Source: Amaranthus tricolor
Lineage: Eukaryota > Streptophyta > Magnoliopsida > Caryophyllales > Amaranthaceae
Reading direction: 5' to 3'
Length of the DNA: 64,000 nt
Assembly: GCF_026212465.1 (NCBI RefSeq)
Contig: NC_080049.1
Coordinates: 13,973,439 to 14,037,438 of the forward strand
Made by a program: the position numbers and the translations under genes. Positions 1 through 11,500 of this stretch are shown one piece after another. The notes beneath the pieces were generated by a model that saw only the letters and a program-made list of their open reading frames with translations, was not told the origin of the DNA and searched no databases. Each line of letters begins with the position of its first letter. The stretch's first letter is position 1.

Positions 1-1380
1 TTTTTATTTAAGGCATGTCAATTGATATTATTGACACCCCATTGGATCGGCCCCAGCTAGTAGTGGATTTTAAACTCTTTTCTCACCTCCATCACTTATG
101 CTTCTTCTTTAATTTTGCAAATGTTAATTGAGACGAGACAATAAGATCAGTGAGAAAATTTTATTCATAGTTTTAAAAGAGTAACTAGATACTTGTCTAC
201 CATTCTTTTAAGTAGTACATGTTAGACCAACTACCATACTTTTGTTTTGCACATCAATCGACTTCCCTACTCTTTGATACAATCACTACTTTTCGCCCCC
301 ATTTTATCAAATTCATGATATTCAAAATTTTCGATTTGTTTAGTTTAATCATGTTTCCAGTATTTCTCTTTTAGTTTCTCCCATCTCCCATGCCTCCACA
401 AGATCAGGGTCATAATCCATGATGGTCGTGAAAACTTCTTTGGACACTACCTAATGTAAACATAATGGTGCTAGCTTTTAAGCCATTTGGTCAACTTATC
501 TTTTTGTTTGAGCAATTCTTGGATATTGTGGAAGGATAGAATTTTCATTTTTTCTCTATAATAACTCAAAAACTTATGGCTTTTAAATATGATTTCAACA
601 CAATTGCCCATGAGTGATAATTATCTCCATTAAATATGGAACTTGATATTTATAAATTGTTTTATGCCATGCAAGTAATGGTAAAGGACATAAGCTCACA
701 ATATGGGTTTTAATACCAAATTTGTTGGAAATACAAAAATTTGCAAAGAGAAAGTACGTCAAATCTATATTTTTTATTACTAAAACAAAATAATGCTAAC
801 ATCATCACTATTTTAATATTACTTACATGTTACAATCTCAATAAATGTTTTCCCTCAAAAAATTCAATGATGATGGCATTGTTATTATGACTAATATTTA
901 TATCTTTGACTTTATTACTTTCTAACTATGACTGTAATATTATTTATATTGATTGATTTTAGACTTTTTAGGTCACATCATTTAATGTATTAGAAAATCA
1001 TATACGTATTTTATTTTATTTTGTTTAATATTTATAAAATCTTTTTAATTTTATTTATTAAATCAGTATTATTTAGCGTATTGGATGTTTTGAGATGGTT
1101 AAAACATAATATACTTTTATTATGATTCTTTTTCGGTTATTTATATTAATGGTTAATACAATGCTTAATTTCAATATGATTTATGTTGTGACTATTTTTA
1201 TGCATGTCACTTATATTTTTTATGACAAAAAGTTATTTTTTTTTGTTTAAACTATCATAAAATAATTTAATATATTTTTATGTTTAATTTGATTTTCAAG
1301 TGTGTTATTAATGGTTGTAATACTTTATAAAAATTTTGCAAATAAACCAACTTGATTGTTTAAGTATTTGATAAAATTTA
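1..1380. other. AT-rich intergenic DNA, nothing recognised
   Basis: No open frame of useful length, no protein similarity I can recognise and no clear repeat unit. The composition is strongly AT-rich with many short A and T runs, as in plant intergenic DNA. Confidence 0.6.
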
Positions 1381-1960
1381 GGCTTGTACACAAGACCCAC
1401 ACGAGAGTAGAGTTGGCTGCACACAAACCTGATGAGGTTCCATCCTTAAACTAATTGGTATTAGGATGAAACCTTATCTGATCTGTGTGGAATCAAATCT
1501 CCTCCTCTGAGACTCTTGTTACAAGCCCATATTTATCATGGTATCAAAGTAGATAGTTTTTGATCAACTAAGAACATAAATCTTGGTCTTCCATATAAAA
1601 CAATGTGCGGGTACAAAAAGAATGATGCTCCCGTCCAATTAAAAAATGGACTCACATACAAGGGGGAATGTTAAAAAAGAACTCAAATGTGATCTCACAT
1701 GGAAGAATTAGAGAGAGATTGCCTAACATATTACGTTAAGATGGAACCTTATCTGGTTTATGTGCAACCAACTCTCCTATTATGCGAATCTTGATGGAAA
1801 ACCATCAGGACTGATTCCATTTAAAATTTCAGCTTGTACACAAGACTTACACGAGAGTAGAGTTGGTTGCACACAAACCCGATGAGGTTCCATCGTAAAG
1901 CCAAAACCAATTGGTTTTAGGATGGAACCTCATTAGGTCTGTGTGCACCTTTACAAAATA
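1381..1960 (+). repeat. LTR-like direct repeats, possible TRIM-type miniature retroelement
   Basis: A block of about 110 bp near 1381-1500 (GCTTGTACACAAGAC...) recurs near 1830-1950, and a partial third copy lies near 1740-1800. Inside each block the motif GATGAGGTTCCATC is followed by an inverted version, so it could fold back. At 1539-1549 TGGTATCAAAG resembles the methionine-tRNA primer site of plant copia and TRIM elements. At 1660-1668 a CAAGGGGGAA tract resembles a polypurine tract and is followed at 1669 by TGTTAAAAAAG, an LTR-like start. Seen: the repeats and the motifs. Inferred: a decayed miniature LTR element. Exact ends and a target duplication are not visible. Confidence 0.35.
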
Positions 1961-2961
1961 TATGTATTAAATAGAAAATAAGTTTTAATTATTAAAAGAA
2001 AAATTTATCTAGAATAATCCAACCTATTCGTAATTTTCCTATCATTATCCCATCTATTGATTAACCATGCATAATCTCAACTTTAAGGGGTATTTGCCTA
2101 GAGTAAAATTGAGTAATTTGATGACTTGCTATAGTAGGTAATTTACCAAAAAAGTAAATTAAAAAATAATTTAAAATTAGAGAAAAATTTTAAAATTTTA
2201 CAAAAAAAATTCTAAATAATAAAAAAATCATAAATTTTTTTTGAACATTTTTTAAATATTTTTTTCAACATTTTATTTTAATTTATCTTTTTTTTTTTAA
2301 AAAAAAAACTTGCTATAGCAAGTAATCCAGTCACCGGCTTTTTTCTAAATAACCTTCAAAGTTGGGATTATTCATGATTAATCAATATGTGAGATTATCG
2401 TAGGAAAATCACAAATATGTTGGATTATTCTAGGTAATTTTGTTCCTTATTAAAATCAGTAAAAATTAATAATAATCATTTAAAATTAGTTTTCAACTGT
2501 ATAAATAAGTTATAACTTATAACTAAAAATTAGATATAATCAATAAAAATCAAATTCAATCAGTAAAAGTCAATATCAATCGGTAACAAATCGGTTTTAG
2601 TCAGTAAATATTTGTAAAAATCAATGTCAATCAATGAAAATCAGTTGAATGAGTAAAAATTAGTTAAACTAAACAAAGCTTAATTCCTATTGCTAGAACA
2701 TATATAGCAACTGACTCCTCGCATACTAAAGGACATTATTTTGAAGAAAACATTAACCATTTAAGTACCATTGAAATTGAATTGTGGTATACTATTGCGA
2801 TTTTTGGAACTCTTTTAACATTTATTATTTGGGTGGATTAACTAACATCAAATGATCCTAAATGTTTATAGGAGAGGGCTCACAATCAATGTATGTTCCT
2901 AGCAAATACGCTAGGGAGTGCAGAGGAAGTATCTGGCTGTCTAAACAAAATTATGTGTTGG
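1961..2961. other. AT-rich intergenic DNA, nothing recognised
   Basis: Very AT-rich with homopolymer runs near 2150-2310. Around 2450-2660 short AATCAGTAAAAATC-like phrases recur irregularly. No coding or structural-RNA signal seen. Confidence 0.5.
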
Positions 2962-3471
2962 GTTTTAATATGTGTGACTTTCATATTCTTAATGTGGCTT
3001 CTTCTCACTGGATTGGCTACCACCTAAGTACTTGTCCTTATTGCATCACCATTGTTGGTTGCTACTTTTATATTCGGCAACAGTTTCAAAACTCTCTTCG
3101 AAGGGATCCTTTTTGTGTATTTGGTTCATCCACTTGATGTAGGCGATTTATGCACTATTGAAGATGACACTTTGGTTAGTTTACATAATAAAATTTCGGG
3201 TAAATTATACATTATTTGTAGCAATTATTGTAGGATATGATAAGTTTATACTGTTGCAGATGGAGGTTACAGCAATCAGCATTTAGACAACTACATTTAA
3301 AAAAGTTGATAAAACGGGTACGGCAGAGGTGGTAATATATCCCAATTCAGAGTTAGCCAACAAAGCCATAATAAACCACAAAACCAAATTTGATTGGAGC
3401 GACTGCCTACAATTCTGCTTAGGTTCTGTTGGCAAGATCAACTTCAACAACGAGAACAATATTGATAAGGT
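2962..3471 (+). pseudogene. Fragment of a MscS-like mechanosensitive channel gene (MSL family)
   Basis: Plant MSL proteins are membrane channels that open under membrane tension. The frame from 2962 encodes a hydrophobic helix-like stretch, hits a TAA at 3025-3027, then continues from 3028 with LLVATFIFGNSFKTLFEG and HPLDVGDLCTIEDDTL. This matches the conserved pore-lining helix and the start of the cytosolic beta domain (HPFDVGD motif) of MSL8-10-type proteins. A GT-AG intron fits 3175-3259, and the frame resumes at 3260 with MEVTAISI, a TAG stop, then IYPNSELANK, the expected YPNS-x-L block. A donor-like GTAAGT follows at 3472. Family assignment rests on motif order. Two in-frame stops and the missing N- and C-terminal exons show a non-functional remnant. 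A short open frame starting at 2862 is another frame over the same region. Confidence 0.65.
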
Positions 3472-3840
3472 GTAAGTATTTTATCCAATCTTTTTTTTCC
3501 AACTTGTGGATAACCGGTCCATTTTGCTTCACTCCAATCTAAATAGGTTCCCCAAACATAAAGATAAAAATTTCACCCACGGTGACACTTTTTCCTTAAT
3601 ATCTCCAATAAGAAGTAACTATTTAAATCACTTGCAACACATTTTTTTTTTGCTACCTGAATGAGGCAACATGTTACTTTACTAAAGGCAACATTCTCGT
3701 TTATTTTGACGTTCCTTGTGTTGGAACCCATAGATGCAAAAATGTGTAAAACCAGAACAAAATTTAAATATCTATAACCCAGGAAAAACATGTATGTCTA
3801 CATATATTATATTATAAGAATCAATGGAAGTGTTCAAAGT
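3472..3840. other. Non-coding stretch after the MSL fragment
   Basis: No further MSL-like exon could be recognised. A 72-codon minus-strand open frame here has no recognisable domain and looks like chance. Confidence 0.4.
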
Positions 3841-5230
3841 TAACAATCTTTGATGCGTAGCTCCTACGGCAATGTAGGAATTGACTTCTGCAAAGTAATA
3901 TCAATTCAGAAATTAGTATTGAATAAGATACCTCTAGTTAGTCCATTTAGATCTAGATGAATGGTGTGCTAGCACTTGGTAAAACAATAAAAGAACAAAC
4001 CCTTAATAGACTATACTCGGAATGTTAGTGGTGACATATGCTATTGTAAGAACTTAATCTCCCTAGTAGCAATTAGGTAACTCAGCTTGAAATCTCTACC
4101 ACCTGGCCATTTTAAGAACATTCTTGTGTTTCCTCTCACCTCTTCTATTTTGTCGTGCTATATTAGCACAGGTGGTATGGTATAAGATGACTCTTTGGTC
4201 ATATAGTGTCTTCCATTTCCCATCATTTAATTCCAAGGCATTGCTTGAGCTTAAGAATATAGTTACCTAAGTGGACCTTAGCTTATATAACATCAACAAT
4301 TGTAAGGAAGAATATATGCGTGCCTCATTTTTTACCCTATAGAGACCCCATATGTCATATGAATAAGTTCAAATGGATGGCTGCATGTGAGTGGCTGATA
4401 AGATAAGGTTATTTAGCAAGTTTGGCCGTGGGCCATGTCAAGCATGTTTCTTCTATGTTATGATGGAAAATCTATTTTGTTTGAGTTTATAGTATGGTGT
4501 GTGGCTAAGCCTAAGGTGTCATAATTTATTTTGGCTAAGCTTAGAGGTTGTTGCATGGCCATGTTAGACATCAAGATTAGTATTATTGGCATAATTGGAA
4601 AGGTTTGAGTTTATAAGGTCTGGTTAGGTTGTTCATCACATTCTTTATCTCGACATTTAAAAAAAAGTAAAAAGACATTTCTAGATTTATCAATCCCCAA
4701 AATTTTTTCATTTACATTGTTCATAATTACACAATGAGTTGCATGATGTTTACTTTAAAGTCACCTAAGAAAGTAATATTGGTTATAGACACAAGATTAT
4801 GTTTGAACTGTAGAACCACAAGAACAATTTTGAATGAAAGGACATTTTTTAGTTTTTTAGTCTCCATAGTGTGTTATGAGAGATTTATCTCCTTTTGTTA
4901 GATTTATGGTTAACTTCTTATTTACAACTATCGGATTGCTCACAAGATCAACATTACTAGTCATATATGAAGATGCACCAAAGTCAATAGTCCACTATTC
5001 CTGTTTTACACTCATATTCAAACATATAGCCATACCTGCAAATTCCGTAACGGATGTATAAACTTCATACATTAGTTTTTGATCCATTAGCTAGATTCTA
5101 CCAAGCAAGTTTTTATATACATGCTCCGATTGCTGCACTTTCATATCTCTTAGTTCTTCACCATTATATCCTCATTGGGCTGTTGTTGTAGTCCTTACAC
5201 TGTCATACTTCTCCCTTCTATTCAAGTTAT
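3841..5230 (-). pseudogene. Highly decayed Ty1/copia retrotransposon (gag/protease/integrase scraps)
   Basis: Read on the minus strand, the stretch around 4860-5010 gives WTIDFGASSYMT followed by LTINLTKGDKSLITHYG, matching the copia aspartic protease (usual core WIIDSGAS-x-HM), with the catalytic-loop Ser replaced by Phe. Around 4150-4450 the minus strand gives HM-x-DIWGLYRVK-like residues followed by decayed TLVDDYSR-type sequence, typical of the start of the copia integrase core. The order protease then integrase on the minus strand agrees with one element. Many stops and frameshifts are present, and no LTRs could be placed. The small plus-strand frame at 4876-5061 is an antisense shadow. 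Confidence 0.5.
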
Positions 5231-5584
5231 TATTTATGTTATGGTTCTGAAATGAAAGCTTTAAGAAGTTTAACAGTGAAAAACAAATTGAAAAATTAAA
5301 GCAAAAAATGAACACAAGTGTTTATGAGGTATCCTGGATACCGCTTTCTCAAAAATGTAGTTATTATATTGAAAAACACTCTCAAGATTCAACAAAGAAT
5401 AGCTCACACTCAATATGTTTGTTTGTGGTGAATTGTGTTCTATGAATGAGTATCCTATTTATCGTGAGGAATACTACTTTCTAGAACCCCCTCTTAATTT
5501 ACCATAAACACACATGTAACACCCATAATTAACATACTAGTGAACATTACATTAAATCAAGACAATAAACTCAGAAGTTAATCT
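5231..5584. other. AT-rich flank left of the minisatellite
   Basis: No recognisable gene. The last 30 bases before the array already contain degenerate AATGAAC-like heptamers, so the array edge is gradual. Confidence 0.4.
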
Positions 5585-8500
5585 TCAACAATAAACGATG
5601 ATAAATGAACCAGGATCAATGATCAATGAAGAATGAATGATGAAGAATAAACACGGATCAATGATCAATGAACAATAAACGATAAACAATGAACAAGGAT
5701 TAATGATCAATGAACAATGAACGTAAAAATTGAACAAGGATCAATGATCATTGAAGAAGGAACGACGAAGAATGAATAAATATTAATGATTAATGAAGAA
5801 TGATTGATGAAGAATGAACAAGGATCAATGATCAATGAACAATGAACGATGAAGAAGGAACATGGATCAGTGATCAATGAAAAATGAACGATGAACAATG
5901 AACAATGATCAATGATCATTAAAGAACGAACAATGAAGAATGAAAAAGGATCAATGATCAATGAAGAATGAACGATGAAAAATGAACAAGGATCAACGAT
6001 CAATAAAAACTGAACGATGAAGAATGAACAAGGACCAATGATCATTGAAGAATAAACGATGAAGAATAAACAAGGATTAATGATCAATGAAGACTGAACG
6101 ATGAAGAATGAACAAGGATCAATGATCAATGTAGAATGAACGATGAAGAATGAACAAGGATGAATGACTAATGAAGAATGAACGATGAAGAATGAACAAG
6201 GATCAATGATTAATTAAGAATGAACGATGAAGAATGAAAAAGGATCAATGATTAACAAACTATAAACGATGAATAATAAACAAGGATTAATGATCAATGA
6301 ACAATGAACTATGAAGAATGAACAAAGATGAATGATCATTGAAAAATGAACAATGAAAAATGATCAATGATCAATGATCAATGATTAAAGAACAATGAAC
6401 GATGAACAATGAACATGGATCAATGATCATTAAAGAATGAACGATGACGAATGAACGATGAAGCATGAACAAGGATCAATGATCAATGAAGAATCTACGA
6501 TGAAGAATGAACAAGGATCATTGATCAATGAAGAATGAACGATTATGAAAGAACAAGGATCAATGGTCAATGAACAATAAACGACGAACAATGAACCAGG
6601 ATCAATGATCAATGAAGAATGAACGATGAAGAATAAACACGGATCAACTATCAATGAACAATGAATGATAAACAATGAACAAGGATTAATGATCAATGAA
6701 CATGGATCAATGATCATTGAAGAAGCAAAAATGAAAAATGAATAAAGATTAATGATCAACGAAGAATGAACGATGATGAATGAACAAAGATCAATGATCT
6801 ATGAAGAACGAACGATGAAGAATGGACAAGGATCAATGATCAAAGAAGAATGAAGAATGAACAATAAATAATGATCAAATAAAAATGAACGTTGAAGAAT
6901 GAATAAGGATCAATGATCGATGAACAATGAACGATGAACAATGAACGATGAACAATGAACACAGATCAATGATTAATGAAGAATAAAAGATGAAGAATAA
7001 ACAAGGAAGAATGATCAATGAAGAATGAACATTGAAGAATGAACAAGGATCAATGAGAAATTAGGAATTAACGATGAAGAATAGCCAAGGATCAATGATA
7101 ATTGAAGAATAAACGATGAAGAATAAACAAGGATGAATGATCAATGAAGAATGAACGATGAAGAATGAACAAGGAAGAATGATTAATGAAGAATGAACGA
7201 CGAAGAATGAACAAGGATCAGTTATTCATTAAAATGAACGATGAAGAATGCAAAAAGCATCAATGATCAATGTACTATAAACGATGAACAATGAACAAGG
7301 ATTAATGTTCAATGAACAATGAACAATGAAGAATGAACAAGGATCAATGATCATTGAAGAATGAACGATGAACAATGAACAATGAACAATGATCAATGAT
7401 TAATGAACAATGAACGATGAAAAATGAACAAGCATTAATGATCATTAAAGAATGAACGATGAAGAATGAACGATGAAGTATGAACAAGGATATTGATCAA
7501 TGAAGAATGAATGATGAACAATGAACAAGGATCATTGATAATTGAAGAATGAACGGTGATGAATTAACTAGGATCAATGGTCAATGAACAATAAACGATG
7601 AACATTGAACAAGGACAAATGATCAATGAAGAATGAACGATGAAGTATGAACACGGATCATAGATCAATTAAGAATGAACGATGAAGAATATATAAGTAT
7701 CAATGATCATTGAAGAATAAACGATGAAGAATAAACAAGGATGAATGATCATTGAAGAATGAACGATGAAGAATGAACAAGGATGAATGATTAATAAACA
7801 ATGAACAATGAAGAAAGAACAAGTATCAATGATTAATTAAGAATCAACGATGAAGAATGAAAAACGATCAATGATCAATGAACTATAAACGATGAAGAAT
7901 GAACAAAGATTGATGATCAATGAACAATGAACTATGAAGAATGAACAAGGACCAATGATCATTGAAAAATGAACGATGAAAAATGAACAATGATCAAAGA
8001 TTAATGAACAATGAACAATGAACAATGAACAAGGATCAATTATCATTAATGAAGGAAGGATGAAGAATGAACGATGAAGCATGAACAAAGATAAATGATC
8101 AATGAAGAATGAAAGATGAACAATGAAGAAGGATTAATGATTAATGAAGAATGAACAAGGATCAATGATCAATAAAGAATGAACGATGAAGAATGAACAA
8201 GGATCTATGATCAATGAAAAATGAACGATGACGAATGAACAAGGGTAAATGATCAATGAAAAATGAACGATAAAGAATGCACAAGGATCAATAATAAATG
8301 AACAATACACGAAGAACCATGAACAAGCATTAATGATCAAAGAAAAACAAAAGATGAAGAATAAACAAGGATCAATGATCAAAGAATGAACAAGGATCAA
8401 TGATTAATGAAGAATCAACGATCAAGAATGAACAAGGATCAATGATCAATGAAGAATGAACGATGAAGAATGAAAAAGGATGAATGATCAATGAACAATA

Positions 8501-11500
8501 AGCGAGGAACAAAGAACAAGGACCAATGATCAATGAAAAATCAACGATCAAGAATGAACAAGAATCAATGATCAATGAAGAATGAACAATTAAGAATGAA
8601 AAAGGATGAATGATCAATGAACAATAAACGAGGAACAATGAACAAGGATTCATGATTAAAGAAGAATGAACGATGAAAAATGAACAAGGATTAATGATCA
8701 ATTAAGAATGAACGATGATAAATAAACAAGGATCAATGATCTATGAAGAATGAACGATGAAGAATGAACAAGGAACATTGATCAATGAACAATAAACGAT
8801 GAAAAATGACTAAGGGTTAATGATCAATGAAGGATGAACGATGAAGAATGAACACGGAAAAATGATTATTGAAGAAAGAACGTTAAAGAATGAATAAGGA
8901 TCAATGATCAATGAAGAATGAACGATGAAGAAGGAAGAAGAATCAATAATCAATGAAGAATGAACGATGAAGAATGAAGAAGGATCAATGATCAATGAAG
9001 AATGAACGATGAAGAATGAACAAGGATCAATGATCAATGAAGAATGAAAGATAGAGAATGAATAAGGATCAATGATCAATGAAGAATGAACGATGAAGAA
9101 TGAACAAGGATAAATGATCAATGAAAAATGAACGATGAAGAATGAACAAGGATCAATGATCAATGAAGAATGAACGATGAAGAATGAACATGCAACAATG
9201 ATCATTGAAGAATGAACAAGTATCAATGACCAATGAAGAATGAACGATGAAGAATAAACAAGGTTCAATGATCAATGAAGAATGAACAATGAACAATGAA
9301 GAAGGATTAATGATCAATGAAAAATGAACGATGAACAATGAAAAAGGTTCAATGATCATTGAAGAATGAACGATGAAGAATTAAAAGGATCTATGATCAA
9401 TGAAGAATGAACGATGAAGAATGAACAAGGATCCATGATCAATGAAGAATGAACAATGAAGCATGAACAAGGATCAATGATCAATGAATAATAAATGATA
9501 AACAATGAACAAGGATTAATGATCAAAGAACAATCAACGATGAATAATGAACAAGGATCAATGATCAATTAAAAATAAACTATGAACAAAGAATAAGGAT
9601 CAATGATCAATGAAGAATGAACAAGGATCAATGATAAATGAAGAATGAGCGATGAAGAATGAACAAGCATCAATGATCAATAAAGAATAAACGATGAAGA
9701 ATGAATGACGATCACTGATCAATGAAGAATGAACAACGATAAATGATAAATGAAGAATGAATGATAAATAATGAACAAGGATCAATGATCAATGATCAAT
9801 GAAGAATGAAAGATGAACAATGAAGAAGTATTAATGATTAAGGAAGATTGAACAAGGATCAATGATCAATAAAGAATGAACGATGAAGAATGAACAAGGA
9901 TCTATGATTAATGAACAATGAATTATGACGAATGAACAAGGATCAATGATCAATAAAGAATGAATGATGAAGAATTAACAAGGATCAATAATAAATGAAA
10001 AATAAACGATGAACAATGAACAAGGATGAATGATCAAAGAACAATAAATGATGATGAACAAACAAGGATCAATGATCAATGATCAATTAACAATAAACGA
10101 TGAACAAAGAAAAAGGATCAATGATCAATGAAGAACGAACGATGAAGAATGAACAAGGATAAATAATCAATGAAGAATGAAGAAGGATCAATGATCAATG
10201 AAGAATGAACGATGAACAATGAACAAGGATCAATGATTAATGAACAATAAACGATGAACAATGAACAACGATTAATGATCAATGAATAAGGAACGATGAA
10301 GAGTGAACAAGGATCAATGATCAAGGAAGAATGAACGACGAAGAATGAAAAAGGATCAATGATCAATGGAGAATGAACAAGGATCAATGAAGAATAAACA
10401 AGGATCAATGATCGATGAAGAATGAACGATGAAGAATGAACACGGATCAATAATCAATGAAGAATGAACGATGAAGAATGAAAATGGATCAATGATTAAT
10501 GAAGAATGAACGATGAAGAATGAACAAGGATCAATGATCAATGAAGAATGAATAAGGATCAATGATCAATGAAAAATGAACGATGAATAATAAACAAGGA
10601 TCAATGGTAATTAAAGAATGAACGATGAAGAACGAACTAGGATCAATGATCAATGAAGAATGAACGATCAAGAATGAACAAGGATGATCAATGATCACTG
10701 AAGAATAAACGATGAAGAATGAACAATGATTAATGATTAATGAAGAATGAACGATGAAGAATGAACAAAGATCAATGATCAATGAAGAATGAACGATGAA
10801 GAATGAACAAGGATAAATGATCAATGAACAAGAAACGATGAACAATGAATAAGGATTAATGATCAATGAACAATGAACCATGAGTAATTAACAAGGATCA
10901 ATGATCAATGATGAATGAACGATGAATGATGAAGAATGAACAAGGATAAATGAACATTGAACAAGAAACGATTATCAATGAATAAGGAATAATGATCAAT
11001 GAACAATGAACCATGAGACATTAATAAGGATAAATGATCATTGAAGAAATGAACGATGAAGAATGAACAAGGATAAATGATCAAAGAACAAGAAATGATG
11101 AACAATGAATAAGGATTAACGATCAATGAACAATGAACCATGAAAAATGAACAAAGATCAATGATCATCGAAGAATGAAAGAAGAAGAATGAACAAGGAT
11201 TAATGATCAATGAAGAATTAACGATGAAGAATGAAGATGGATTAATGATCAATGAAGAATAAACGATGAACAATGAACAAGGATTAATGATCAATGAACA
11301 ATGAACAATGAACAATGAACAAGGATCAATCATCATTGAATAATGAACGATGAAGAATGAACAAGGATTAAAGAACAATAAAGAATGAACGATGAAGAAT
11401 GAACGAGGATCAATGATCAATGAAGAATGAACGATGAAGAATGAACAAGGATCAATGATCAATGAAGAATGAACGATGAAGAGTTTACAAGGATCAATGA

